In this document: positions 11,390 through 19,641 of the stretch, piece after piece
Position numbering within the stretch: the stretch's first letter is position 1
Layout: every line of letters begins with the position of its first letter
NCBI RefSeq assembly: GCF_001999765.1
Contig: NZ_KV908324.1
Coordinates: 234,732 to 298,731 of the forward strand
Length of the DNA: 64,000 nt
DNA from: Sinomonas mesophila
GTDB lineage: Bacteria > Actinomycetota > Actinomycetes > Actinomycetales > Micrococcaceae
Direction: 5' to 3'
Program-made: the position numbers and the translations under genes
The notes under the pieces: generated by a model
Seen by the model: the letters and a program-made list of their open reading frames with translations, nothing else
What the model was told of the DNA's origin: nothing
Databases searched by the model: none

Positions 11390-11516
11390 GCCCGGCGCCG
11401 CGGCATCCGCCGGTCGGGGCCGCGCATCCGCGGGTCGGCGCCGCGCTGGCGTCCACGGCCACGGGGGCGCTGTGCGCGCTTTTGTCCCCCGGAGCGCGGA
11501 ATGGAAAGCTGGTGCC

Positions 11517-12026
11517 ATGCCTCACGACCCGACGCCGGCCCTCGGCGGATCCGCGCCCACCGGCCAGCCCGCCCTCTACTCCGAGCGACTGTGGCCGGCA
11601 TGGTGGGTCTGGCTCGTCGCCCTCGGCATCTCGGGCGCGGGCATCCTCATCTTCGCGCCCATCAGCCTCGCCGCCGGCTACATCGCCGCCGCCGTGATCT
11701 TCGCCCTCCTCGCCGGCGGCCTCGTGGCGTCGACGCCGGTCGTCGCCGTCACGGCCGAGGGCTTCCGGGCGGGCCGAGCGTCGCTGCCGTTGGAGTTCGT
11801 GGGCGCCGTCGAGGCGTTCGACGGCGAGGACGCCACCGCCGAGCGCGGGCCGCGGCTCAACGCGCTCGCCTACCTGTGCATCCGCGGCTGGATCCCCGCC
11901 GTCGTGCGTGTCGAGCTGACCGACCCGGAGGACACGACGCCGTACTGGCTCGTCTCCACGCGGCGGCCCGCCCGGCTCGCCGCGACCCTGGCCGAGGCTG
12001 CGGGGGGACGCCCAGCACGGTCCTGA
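11517..12026 (+). CDS. DUF3093 membrane protein
   Basis: 169-aa protein of the actinobacterial DUF3093 family, function unknown. Two adjacent transmembrane segments (about residues 25-45 and 48-70) precede a cytoplasmic domain containing RGPRLNALAYLCIRGWIPAVV and the family-typical TPYWLVSTRRPARLA. ATG at 11517 with GGAAAG 8 nt upstream is preferred to the in-frame ATG at 11472. It corresponds to Rv2698 by synteny, divergent from dut and convergent with DUF4193. Its stop codon lies inside a 21-bp tandem duplication. Confidence 0.85.
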   Translation: MPHDPTPALGGSAPTGQPALYSERLWPAWWVWLVALGISGAGILIFAPISLAAGYIAAAVIFALLAGGLVASTPVVAVTAEGFRAGRASLPLEFVGAVEAFDGEDATAERGPRLNALAYLCIRGWIPAVVRVELTDPEDTTPYWLVSTRRPARLAATLAEAAGGRPARS

Positions 12027-12061
12027 TCACCGGGAACGCCGTCCTGATCACAGGGAAGACG
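12020..12061. repeat. 21-bp tandem duplication covering the DUF3093 stop
   Basis: Two head-to-tail copies (12020-12040 and 12041-12061) differ at three positions. Each contains CCTGATCAC, and the first holds the TGA stop of DUF3093. It duplicates a gene end, as at the methyltransferase, parE and sepH genes. Confidence 0.8.
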
Positions 12062-12112
12062 CGCGGCCCAGGGAGGCCGACGTGCTGCACAGCCCCGGTC
12101 GGCGCCGAAGAG

Positions 12113-12150
12113 CCAGGGGCCCGGGAACCAATAGAGGCCCCGGGAACCAA
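12113..12150. repeat. 19-bp imperfect tandem repeat before the terminator
   Basis: GGGAACCAATAGAGGCCCC-like units follow each other twice, and the GAGGCCCC part recurs as the left arm of the adjoining hairpin. The terminator arm seems to have been copied upstream. Confidence 0.7.
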
Positions 12151-12152
12151 CA

Positions 12153-12184
12153 GAGGCCCCCGGCGCTGGTGCGCCGGGGGCCTC
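12153..12184. terminator. bidirectional hairpin between DUF3093 and DUF4193
   Basis: Perfect 14-bp arms (GAGGCCCCCGGCGC and its complement) flank a TGGT loop between two convergent genes. There is no T-run. Confidence 0.75.
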
Positions 12185-12218
12185 TCGGTCTGTCGGTCTG
12201 TCAGTGCGGCTGGGAATG

Positions 12219-12518
12219 TCAGCCCTCGCACTCCTTGCAGAACAGGAGCCCGTTCCTCTCCCTGGCGATCTGGGAGCGGTGACGGACCAGGAAGCACGAC
12301 GCGCAGGTGAACTCATCGGCCTGCGCGGGCAGCACTCGGACAAGGAGCTCCTCGCCGGAGAGGTCGGCGCCCGGCAGCTCGTAGCTGTCCGCGGCCTCGG
12401 CCTCATCCTCGTCGACCGCCGCGGACTGCTTGTCGGTGCGGCGGGTCTTCAGCTCCTCGAGCGAATCCTCGCTGAGCTCTTCCTCGTTCTTGCGCGGCGC
12501 ATCGTAGTCGGTCGCCAT
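12219..12518 (-). CDS. DUF4193 zinc-ribbon protein
   Basis: 99-aa acidic protein conserved across actinobacteria (Rv2699c type), function unknown. The N-terminal 70 residues are rich in Asp/Glu. The C-terminus carries CxxC pairs at Cys72/Cys75 (TCASC) and Cys94/Cys97 (FCKEC), a probable zinc ribbon around HRSQIARERNGLLF. The start MATDYDAPRK is the usual family N-terminus. It is divergent from sepH across 288 nt and convergent with DUF3093 at the hairpin. Confidence 0.92.
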   Translation of the reverse strand: MATDYDAPRKNEEELSEDSLEELKTRRTDKQSAAVDEDEAEAADSYELPGADLSGEELLVRVLPAQADEFTCASCFLVRHRSQIARERNGLLFCKECEG

Positions 12519-12806
12519 AGTTATTCGTTCACGCTCCGGTTGCTAGCCATGTCACGTGGCATCCCACGTAGTCCACTCCAACGCACTCGGCCCCCATTTT
12601 GTGCCCAGTGACGGGGAGATTGTTCCCGATGTGCGCCCAAAACGCCACTCGAGTCCCCGCCGGACACGAAAAAGGCTCCCGCCGCCCGCCCTCCTGGCCT
12701 TGCGGGGGCGCCCGAATTTTCGCGGCACACCGGGCGTGTGCAGCGGGAAACGGGGACGCGGATGGCACAGTGCTGTGCAGGATCAATGCAAGGCTGGAGG
12801 CTTTCT

Positions 12807-14126
12807 ATGCGGGAGCAACCGCAGGACCATGTGCAGCAGCTCCGGCTCGTCGGGGTGCACGACGACGGCGCCCACCTGCTCGTGAGCGCTGCGTCGGGCG
12901 AGGTGTTCCGGCTGCCGCTGGACGAGGCGCTGCGGCGCGCCGTCTCGCGGCCGGCTCCGCAGCGTCCCCCGGCCGGGGGTGCGGACGGCCCGATGATGTC
13001 CCCCCGTCAGATCCAGGCGGAGATCCGGGCGGGGGCGACCGCCGAGGAGGTCGCGGAGTCCTCCGGCGTCCCGCTCGCCCGCGTGCAGCGGTACGAGGGC
13101 CCCGTGCTCGCCGAGCGCGAGCACATGGTGCGCCGCGCCCAGGCCGTCGAGGTCCCGGGCCGGCTGCCCTCGCACGACGTCCTGCGCGGGCCCGCGGCGT
13201 CCCAGCCCGTCTCGCTCGGCGAGATGGTCGAGTACCGGCTCTCCCTCCACCGAGTGCATGCTTCCTCCGTCGTCTGGGACTCGTGGCGCAGGCCGGACGG
13301 CCAGTGGACCGTCGTGGCCCGCTTCGAGCTCCCTGACGGCGCGCCATTGTCGATCGGGGAGGAACCCCCGGCGATGTGGACGTACCACCCCATGCACCGC
13401 ACAGTCGCGAATGCGAACCGCTGGGCCCAGCAGCTCAGCGAGCTCGAGCCCCTCGACGGCCCCGCCCCGAGGCGCCGCCTCGCGGCCGTCTCGGACCGGC
13501 CGTTCGACGTCGAGGCCGAGGTCGTGCGCGAGAGCCCGGGCCGGGACGGCGCGCCACGGCAGGACGAGGACCGCGAGGGCGAGCTGCTCGACATGCTGCG
13601 GGCCCGCCGCGGCCAGCGGCTCGGCGTCGACGAGGACGGAGACGATGCGCTCGCGCTCCTGCTGACCAACGGCATTCCCGCCGCCCATCCGCGCCCCTCG
13701 GAGGCTCACGCATCGGACTCCGGCCCGGGCGAGGACGGAGCGGTGCACGGCCCGGCGCTGCCGGCAACCCGTGACGCAGCGCACGACCTGCCCGCGCCGC
13801 GCGCCGGGGCGCGCGAGGCGGAGCACTCCCCCATGCCGCGGGGCGGGATCACCTCGCTGTTCTCGCGGCTCGAGCCGCGGGGCGACGGCACCGAGGGCCA
13901 TCTCGGGCTGTTCCCGGGGGTGAGCACAGCCACGCGCGAGATCTCGATCACTCCCGCACCCGCCGTGCCGGCCGAACCGCCGGCGGCGGCCGGGAGCACC
14001 GCTTCCGGGGACCAGGACGACGGCGGCGCGGCCCCGCCGCCCGAGCCGACGCGCCGCTCGAGCCGGCCCAAGCGGTCCTCGGTGCCGAGCTGGGACGAGA
14101 TCGTCTTCGGCACGAAGGGCGACTGA
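12807..14126 (+). CDS. sepH: septation protein SepH
   Basis: Cell-division protein that stimulates FtsZ assembly in Streptomyces and relatives (DUF3071 family). The 439-aa protein has the conserved N-terminal domain at about 1-170 with a helix-turn-helix-like segment (MSPRQIQAEIRAGATAEEVAESSGVPLARVQRYEGPVLAEREH). A low-complexity Pro/Ala/Arg region follows, then the conserved C-terminal motif SSVPSWDEIVFGTK. I prefer ATG 12807 (GGAGG 6 nt upstream) to in-frame ATGs from 12738. The stop codon lies in a 10-bp tandem duplication. It is convergent with tdk. Confidence 0.9.
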   Translation: MREQPQDHVQQLRLVGVHDDGAHLLVSAASGEVFRLPLDEALRRAVSRPAPQRPPAGGADGPMMSPRQIQAEIRAGATAEEVAESSGVPLARVQRYEGPVLAEREHMVRRAQAVEVPGRLPSHDVLRGPAASQPVSLGEMVEYRLSLHRVHASSVVWDSWRRPDGQWTVVARFELPDGAPLSIGEEPPAMWTYHPMHRTVANANRWAQQLSELEPLDGPAPRRRLAAVSDRPFDVEAEVVRESPGRDGAPRQDEDREGELLDMLRARRGQRLGVDEDGDDALALLLTNGIPAAHPRPSEAHASDSGPGEDGAVHGPALPATRDAAHDLPAPRAGAREAEHSPMPRGGITSLFSRLEPRGDGTEGHLGLFPGVSTATREISITPAPAVPAEPPAAAGSTASGDQDDGGAAPPPEPTRRSSRPKRSSVPSWDEIVFGTKGD

Positions 14127-14142
14127 CGCCGTCTGACGCCGT
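14123..14142. repeat. 10-bp tandem duplication covering the sepH stop
   Basis: CTGACGCCGT occurs twice head to tail. The first copy contains the sepH TGA and the second supplies another TGA just downstream. Confidence 0.8.
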
Positions 14143-14175
14143 CAGCAGGCCCGCGCCAACGCCCTCCGGCTGGCC

Positions 14176-14850
14176 CTAGTCGCCGAAGGGAAGGAGCTGG
14201 TCCCCCTCGTGCAGGATGCGCACGTGGGCCGCGGTCTGCCCCGCCATGTAGTGCCGCCGGCACAGGGTCTCATACCCCACCTCGGCCGGCACCTGGCCCT
14301 CGTGGCGGTGCTCGTGAGGTGCCGCGATGTCCGCGACAAGGACCTGGTCGCCCTCGAGGACCATCCGCCCGCCGACTGTGCGGGCGTTGTGCGTGGCCCG
14401 GCGGCCGCACCAGCACAGGGTCTCCACCTGGAGCACCTCGACGCGGTCGGCGAGCTCGACGAGCCGGCGCGAGCCCTCGAAGAGGCGGCCCCGGAAGTCG
14501 GTCGAAATGCCGAAGGCATACACGTCGGCGTCGAGCTCGTCGACCACGCGGGCGAGCTCCTCGACCTGCGCTGCGAGGTAGAACTGCGCCTCGTCGCAGA
14601 TGAGGTAGTCCACCTCGGCCGCGTGGGTGCGCCGCGTGACCACCTCGTCCCAGAAGCTCGTAGTGCCGGTGACCTCGATCGCGGGCGTGCGCAGCCCCAG
14701 CCGGCTCGTGATGGCGGCCTCGCCGGAGCGGTCGTGCCGCGTGAAGAGGAGACCCCGGCGGCCGCCGGCCCGATGGTTGTAGTCCATCTGGAGGGCGAGG
14801 GTCGACTTGCCGCTGTCCATCGTGCCGGTGAAGAAGGCGAGCTCAGCCAC
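14176..14850 (-). CDS. tdk: thymidine kinase
   Basis: Phosphorylates thymidine for nucleotide salvage. 224 aa, type II. It has the P-loop GTMDSGKST (9-17), the Walker B/catalytic motif ICDEAQFYLA, the lasso-region motif VGGRMVLEGDQ and zinc-binding residues around LCWCGRRATHNAR and LCRRHY. GTG start at 14850 (MAELAFFTG) has AAGAGG 7 nt upstream and overlaps the phosphodiesterase stop by 8 nt (GTGGCTGA), so it is translated with that gene. Confidence 0.93.
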   Translation of the reverse strand: MAELAFFTGTMDSGKSTLALQMDYNHRAGGRRGLLFTRHDRSGEAAITSRLGLRTPAIEVTGTTSFWDEVVTRRTHAAEVDYLICDEAQFYLAAQVEELARVVDELDADVYAFGISTDFRGRLFEGSRRLVELADRVEVLQVETLCWCGRRATHNARTVGGRMVLEGDQVLVADIAAPHEHRHEGQVPAEVGYETLCRRHYMAGQTAAHVRILHEGDQLLPFGD

Positions 14851-16051
14851 GTCGGCGCCTCTTGGGCTGCATGGGTCCGCCGGCCCGGAAGGCCACGAGC
14901 GGCACGAGCCGCTCCGCCTTGGTCCACGAGCCGTGCTGGCCCACCATGCTGAAGGCCGTGGGCCGGGCGCGGCGTCCGTCGAAGAGGGCGAGGTCGCCGT
15001 GCGCCGCGACGAGGATGTCCCCGATGCGCTCGCGGACCTGCTCGGCGACGGGACCGAAGAGCCCGTGGCCGATCGCCTCATCTCGCGTCATGATCCACGC
15101 CTGCCCGCCGAAGCGCGCTCGCCAGCGGTCCATGACCGCCGACCGCGCGTCGTCGTCCGCGCCGTCCTCGAGGTGCAGGTGCACCATGCGCGGCTCCCCC
15201 GCCGTGTGGCGGATGCCCTGCGTGAGCTCGGGCTCGGCACCGAAGTCGATGCGCCGGGCCGGCGGGATGTCCACCATCCCGTGGTCGCCCACGACGAGCA
15301 CGAGGGTCCCCGCGGGCAGCTGCGACCCGAGCCGGCGCACGCACGCGTCGACCTCCTCGAGCGCGGCCTCCCATTCGGGCGAGTCGCAGCCGTAGTCGTG
15401 CCCGGCCTTGTCCACCTCGTTGAGGTAGAAGTACGCGATCATGCGCGGATGGGCGGCCATCGCCGCGGCCGCCGCCGTCGTTCGCGCGTGCAGCGTCGTG
15501 GCGCCGATGAACTCCCCGCCGCGCAGGGCCGCGCGCGTCATGGGAGAGCCCTCGAACTGCGGGAGGCTCACCGTCGCGACGTGGGCGTGGCCCTCGAGCC
15601 GCTCGAAAACCGTCGGGAAGGGCTGCCACGCCAGCGGGTCCACGTCAGGGTCCCAGCCGTTGAGCTGGTTCACGACCCGGCCGAGTGTCGGGGAGTACAC
15701 GTCATAGCCGACCATCCCGTGCTGGCCTGGCGGGACGCCCGTGCCGAGGCTCGCGAGCGAGGCCGCCGTCGTGCTCGGGAAGGACGCATCGAGCACGTCG
15801 GGGATCGCCCCCTGCCCCGCCTGCATCCGCTCGCGCAGGAACGGCGTGTGGGCGGCGCGGCTCGTCAGGAGGCTCCGCCCGAGGCCGTCGACCATGACGA
15901 GGCAGATGCGCGGCACCTCCGGCAGGCCGAGCACGTTCTGGAAGCCGGGTGCCCCGAGCGCCGCGGCGCAGCTGGGCAGGACGTCGGCGAGGGAGCGCGA
16001 GCCGAACGCGGGCGGCGGCGGGAGGGGCTGGCCGGTGGGCGCGGCCGTCAC
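14843..16051 (-). CDS. alkaline phosphatase superfamily / type I phosphodiesterase-like protein
   Basis: 402-aa enzyme of the alkaline phosphatase fold, probably a phosphodiesterase or nucleotide pyrophosphatase; the substrate is unknown. Metal-binding motifs are [11 protein letters not shown] (Asp), [16 protein letters not shown] (nucleophile Thr/Ser), [15 protein letters not shown] (Asp/His) and [11 protein letters not shown] (Asp-His). There is no signal peptide, so it is probably cytoplasmic. GTG start at 16051 overlaps the DUF5998 stop as GTGA. It is chained to thymidine kinase, which may point to nucleotide metabolism, but that link is only positional. Confidence 0.85.
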   Translation of the reverse strand: MTAAPTGQPLPPPPAFGSRSLADVLPSCAAALGAPGFQNVLGLPEVPRICLVMVDGLGRSLLTSRAAHTPFLRERMQAGQGAIPDVLDASFPSTTAASLASLGTGVPPGQHGMVGYDVYSPTLGRVVNQLNGWDPDVDPLAWQPFPTVFERLEGHAHVATVSLPQFEGSPMTRAALRGGEFIGATTLHARTTAAAAAMAAHPRMIAYFYLNEVDKAGHDYGCDSPEWEAALEEVDACVRRLGSQLPAGTLVLVVGDHGMVDIPPARRIDFGAEPELTQGIRHTAGEPRMVHLHLEDGADDDARSAVMDRWRARFGGQAWIMTRDEAIGHGLFGPVAEQVRERIGDILVAAHGDLALFDGRRARPTAFSMVGQHGSWTKAERLVPLVAFRAGGPMQPKRRRRG

Positions 16052-16752
16052 TGGCGACCCCCGTGGCCGCGCAGGCTCCGCCCGGCGAACGCGAGGCGCG
16101 GGCGCTGCGGGCCGCCCGCCGCGCCGGCCCCCGAGGCCGGGGCCGAGCCGGTGTTCACGGCACGCAGGAGGCGCGCGAAGTGCTTCGCGTCTTGGACGGC
16201 GCGCGGGCCGTCGGCCTCGGCGCTGATGCGCAGCACGAGGTCCTCCTGGGCCATCGTGCCCGTGTAGCCGTGGTCGGCCTCGCACTGCGGGTCGCCGCAG
16301 CCGGCGGGGACGATGTCGAGGCGCTGGCCCCCGCTCCACGCGATCGCGAGGGTCACCTCGCGCACCGGGTCCTCGGGCGTGTACTCGGCGGGCTCGCTGT
16401 AGACGTAGCTGAGCACGACCGTCGCGATCTGGGACACCGGGACGGACTCGGTCGAGACCTGCGCCGACACCCGGTGGCCCGTGTCGTCAAGGGGTGTCTC
16501 GTCCACGTGGGTGACGACGAGCATGTCCTCGGTCAGGACGAGGACGGTGACGTGGCGGCGGACCTCGGAGCGCTCGAAGTGCGTCTCGAGGTGGGTCAGC
16601 TGCGCGAGGGGTGCACGTCCGTCGAGGGCGTCCTCGACGACGTCGCCCACGAGCCGGGGGTAGAACCCCGTCCGCTCGAGCGCGGCCGTGAGGGATTCCC
16701 CCGAGGACCGGCGGGTCTGGCGGCCGTGGTCCTCTGGCGCATTGTGGGTCAT
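16048..16752 (-). CDS. DUF5998 family protein
   Basis: 234-aa actinobacterial protein of unknown function, recognised from [40 protein letters not shown] and [14 protein letters not shown]. The CxxxxC-H spacing near residue 165 might bind metal, but that is speculative. ATG at 16752 (MTHNAPED) has GGGAG at 10 nt and is preferred to the ATG at 16761, which overlaps that site. It is the second gene of a leftward group: GNAT/synthetase, DUF5998, phosphodiesterase, tdk. Confidence 0.8.
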   Translation of the reverse strand: MTHNAPEDHGRQTRRSSGESLTAALERTGFYPRLVGDVVEDALDGRAPLAQLTHLETHFERSEVRRHVTVLVLTEDMLVVTHVDETPLDDTGHRVSAQVSTESVPVSQIATVVLSYVYSEPAEYTPEDPVREVTLAIAWSGGQRLDIVPAGCGDPQCEADHGYTGTMAQEDLVLRISAEADGPRAVQDAKHFARLLRAVNTGSAPASGAGAAGGPQRPRLAFAGRSLRGHGGRQ

Positions 16753-16851
16753 GGGCCACATTCTCCCAGATGGCCAGCGGGCGCCCCAAAGCGGCTGCGG
16801 GACGTGACCGGCGGGCAGCGGCGCGCGCTGGCGGATGAGCGCCGCTGTGCC

Positions 16852-19575
16852 CTACTGGGTGAGCATTGCGCGGCGGGCGCTGTCGGTGCGCCGCGCCGCG
16901 TTGCCGATCCGGACGTCGGCGGCGAGTACCGTGAGCCCCTCGCCGCTGACGACGACGGGCCGCAGCTCGAGCAGCGCGACCTCGGGGTGCCGGTCCTTGA
17001 GCAGCGAGACCCGCCCCACGAGGTCTTCGAGGGCCGCGACGTCGAGGGCCGGCATGCCCCCGTGGCCGAAGAGCTTGACCGCCGTCCGGGGCGAGCGGAC
17101 GATCTCGCGCACGTCCCCGGTCGTGAGGGGCGTGATGCGGTGCGCCCAGTCGTCGAGGAGGTCGACGGCGTCGCCCGCGAGGCCGAAGGACAGCACGGGC
17201 CCGAGCAGCGGGTCCTCGATCGCGCGCACGACGCATGCCTGGCCCACGGGTGCCATGCTCTGCACCTCGAAGGGGGCGCTGCCGTACGGGGTGAGCGAGT
17301 GGCCCATGTGCTCCACGGCGGCGCGCAGGGACGCCGCGTCCGGGACGTCGAGCCGCACGGCCCCGAGGTCGAGCCGGTGCCGCAGGTTGGCGCTGGCCGA
17401 CTTGACCGCGACGGGCCAGCCGAGCTCGTCTGCGGCGGCGACGGCCTCGTCCGCCGTCGCGATGCGCCGCGAGGGCAGCACGGAGATCCCGTAGCAGGAC
17501 AGGAGCTCGGCGGCGGCCCCGGCGTCAAGCTGCGTGAGCTCGGTGCCGGCCACCCGCGCGAGGTGCGCCTCGATGAGCGCCTCGGCGGTGTCGCCGTCGT
17601 GCGCGGCCTCGAACGGCGCGCCCTGCTCCTGGGCGAGCCACTCGCTGTAGCGGACGACGGCGGCGAGCGCCGCGACGGCCGCCCCGGCGCTCGCGTAGCT
17701 GGGCACGGTCGCGCCCTGGGCGTCGACGCCGGCCTCGGGCAGGAGCCCCTCGGTCTGGACGCGCCGGTCGAGGACTCCGGGGAAGATGGCCACGACGGTC
17801 CGGCCCGTGGCCTGGGCCAGGTCGGCGAGCACGGCTGCGACGGCCTCGACCCTGAGTCCCTGCACCGGCAGCACGGGGACGACGACGGCGTGGACGCCCT
17901 CGCGGCCCGCAAGCTCGCGGACGCGGTCGCGGAGGGTGCCGAGGGCGACCGACTGGCCCCCCGAGAGGTCCACGTGCTCGGTCGCGGCGACGGCGAGCCC
18001 GAGCGTCTCGGCGGCGTCGGCGGCGACGCGCGCGAGCGCGGGCGAGTTGCTCGCGATGGCGACCCCCGGGCCCGCGGGGAGCGGCCCCGCGACGATCTGG
18101 GCGACGTCGACGAGCTCCTCGACGGTCGCGACGCGGATCGCGCCGGCCTGGCGCAGCATCGCGTCGAGGGCGCCCGCGGGGGCCTGGGTCGTGCGGCCCG
18201 AGTGGCCCGGGGGAAGGCGCAGGCCGAGGCCCTCGCCCTTGGCCACGATGACCGGCTTGGACCGGGCGAGCCGCCGGGCGATCCGGGAGAACTTGCGGGG
18301 GTTGCCGAAGGACTCGAGGTAGAGCGCGACGGCGCCCGTCGCGACGTCGTCCTCCCAGTACTGCATGACGTCGTTGCCGGACACGTCGGCGCGGTTGCCC
18401 GCCGAGACAATGGTCGAGAAGCCGAGGTGCCTGCGCTCGGCGGCGGCGTAGAGCGCGACGCCGATCGACGCCGACTGGCTGAAGAGCCCGAGGCCACCCT
18501 GGCGCGGGAGCCGGGGCGCAGGGGACGCGTTGAGGCGCACATCGGGGTCCGTGTTGGCGATGCCGAGGGAGCCGGGGCCGACGACCCGCATGCCGTGCGC
18601 GCGGGCGTGCCGCACGATCTCACGCTGGGCAGCGAGGCCGTCCTCGCCGCGCTCGGCGAAGCCCGCGGAGGCGATGAGGACGCCGTGGATACCCGCCGCG
18701 GCGCATTCCGCGACGACGCCGGGCACCTCCTCGTACGGCACGGCGACGAGGGCGAGGTCCACGGGCTCGGGAACGTCCCCGATGCGGGCGTAGGCCATCA
18801 TGCCGCCGAGCTCGAAGGCCTCGGGGTTGATCCCGTAGACGCGCCCGTCGAAGCCCCCCTCGACGACGTGCTCGAGGAGCTGCTGGCCGAGCGCGCCCCA
18901 CGTGCGGCTCGCGCCGATGACGGCGACGGACGACGGCGCGAGAAGCCCGAGCACGCTGCGCGCCTCGGCGCGGTGCTCGCGGGACTCCATGACGGCGCGC
19001 GACTTCTCGGTCGGGTCGATCTCGAACTCGACGCTCACGATGCCGTCGTCGAAGTGCCGGTCGACGGCGTAGCCGGCCTCGGCGAACACCGCGAGCATCT
19101 TGCGGTTCTCGGGCAGGACCTCGGCCGTGAAGCGGCGGATGTGGTTCTCCCGCGCGGCGGCGGCGAGGTGCTCGAGGAGGATCGAGCCGAGCCCGCGGCC
19201 GTGGTGCCGGTCCGAGATGTTGAACGCGACCTCGGCCTCGTCGGGGTCGCTGAGCCTGTCGTAGCGGCCGATGCCGATGATCTCGTCCCCGACCGTGATG
19301 ACGAGGGCGACCCGGTCGCGGTGGTCGACGGTGGTGAAGTGCGTGAGCTCGGCGCCCGTGAGCCGGGCCCTGTAGCTGAAGAAGCGCAGGTAGATCGAGC
19401 CCTCGGACTGCTGGCTGTGGAAGGCCTCGAGCGCGGGGGCGTCCTCGGGGCGGATGGGCCGCAGGTGCGCGGTGCCGCCGTCGCGGAGGACGACGTCGGC
19501 CTCCCAATGCCGTGGATATGCGCTGGCCGGATGTGCGCTGGCCTGATGTGCGCCGGCCGTGCTCGGTTCCACCAT
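16852..19575 (-). CDS. GNAT / acyl-CoA synthetase (NDP-forming) fusion, Pat-like
   Basis: 907-aa fusion. An N-terminal GNAT domain (about 25-200, acetyl-CoA loop [19 protein letters not shown]) is followed by a CoA-binding domain ([15 protein letters not shown]), succinyl-CoA-ligase-like domains and a C-terminal ATP-grasp domain. This is the Pat/PatZ protein lysine acetyltransferase plan with domain order reversed relative to E. coli PatZ. The phosphohistidine region lacks a clear catalytic His, reading [14 protein letters not shown], so the synthetase part may only be regulatory, as proposed for Pat enzymes. Likely role is acetylation of metabolic enzymes. Start is ATG 19575; the first 17 codons derive from a 15-bp triplication. 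It is divergent from parC. Confidence 0.85.
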   Translation of the reverse strand: MVEPSTAGAHQASAHPASAYPRHWEADVVLRDGGTAHLRPIRPEDAPALEAFHSQQSEGSIYLRFFSYRARLTGAELTHFTTVDHRDRVALVITVGDEIIGIGRYDRLSDPDEAEVAFNISDRHHGRGLGSILLEHLAAAARENHIRRFTAEVLPENRKMLAVFAEAGYAVDRHFDDGIVSVEFEIDPTEKSRAVMESREHRAEARSVLGLLAPSSVAVIGASRTWGALGQQLLEHVVEGGFDGRVYGINPEAFELGGMMAYARIGDVPEPVDLALVAVPYEEVPGVVAECAAAGIHGVLIASAGFAERGEDGLAAQREIVRHARAHGMRVVGPGSLGIANTDPDVRLNASPAPRLPRQGGLGLFSQSASIGVALYAAAERRHLGFSTIVSAGNRADVSGNDVMQYWEDDVATGAVALYLESFGNPRKFSRIARRLARSKPVIVAKGEGLGLRLPPGHSGRTTQAPAGALDAMLRQAGAIRVATVEELVDVAQIVAGPLPAGPGVAIASNSPALARVAADAAETLGLAVAATEHVDLSGGQSVALGTLRDRVRELAGREGVHAVVVPVLPVQGLRVEAVAAVLADLAQATGRTVVAIFPGVLDRRVQTEGLLPEAGVDAQGATVPSYASAGAAVAALAAVVRYSEWLAQEQGAPFEAAHDGDTAEALIEAHLARVAGTELTQLDAGAAAELLSCYGISVLPSRRIATADEAVAAADELGWPVAVKSASANLRHRLDLGAVRLDVPDAASLRAAVEHMGHSLTPYGSAPFEVQSMAPVGQACVVRAIEDPLLGPVLSFGLAGDAVDLLDDWAHRITPLTTGDVREIVRSPRTAVKLFGHGGMPALDVAALEDLVGRVSLLKDRHPEVALLELRPVVVSGEGLTVLAADVRIGNAARRTDSARRAMLTQ
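19515..19559. repeat. 15-bp tandem repeat, three copies, in the GNAT fusion N-terminus
   Basis: Three units of the type GATGTGCGCTGGCCG lie in frame near the start codon and encode the repeated [14 protein letters not shown] peptide. A 15-bp period keeps the frame. Confidence 0.85.
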
Positions 19576-19641
19576 AGGGTTAGCCTAGATCAGGCCTCTG
19601 ACGAGAAGAGGCTCGACCCAGAGGTAAGGATCCAGGCAGTC

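Noticed and set aside
12519..12806. Small coding frames in the DUF4193/sepH gap
   Set aside because: Both-strand frames lack a ribosome site and family likeness; the gap more likely holds the two divergent promoters.
15949..19641. Open frame that continues from parC far upstream (2091 codons in total) on the plus strand
   Set aside because: It is the antisense of the GNAT fusion, DUF5998 and phosphodiesterase genes. High GC content leaves stop codons rare. Only the part from 19642 has topoisomerase homology.
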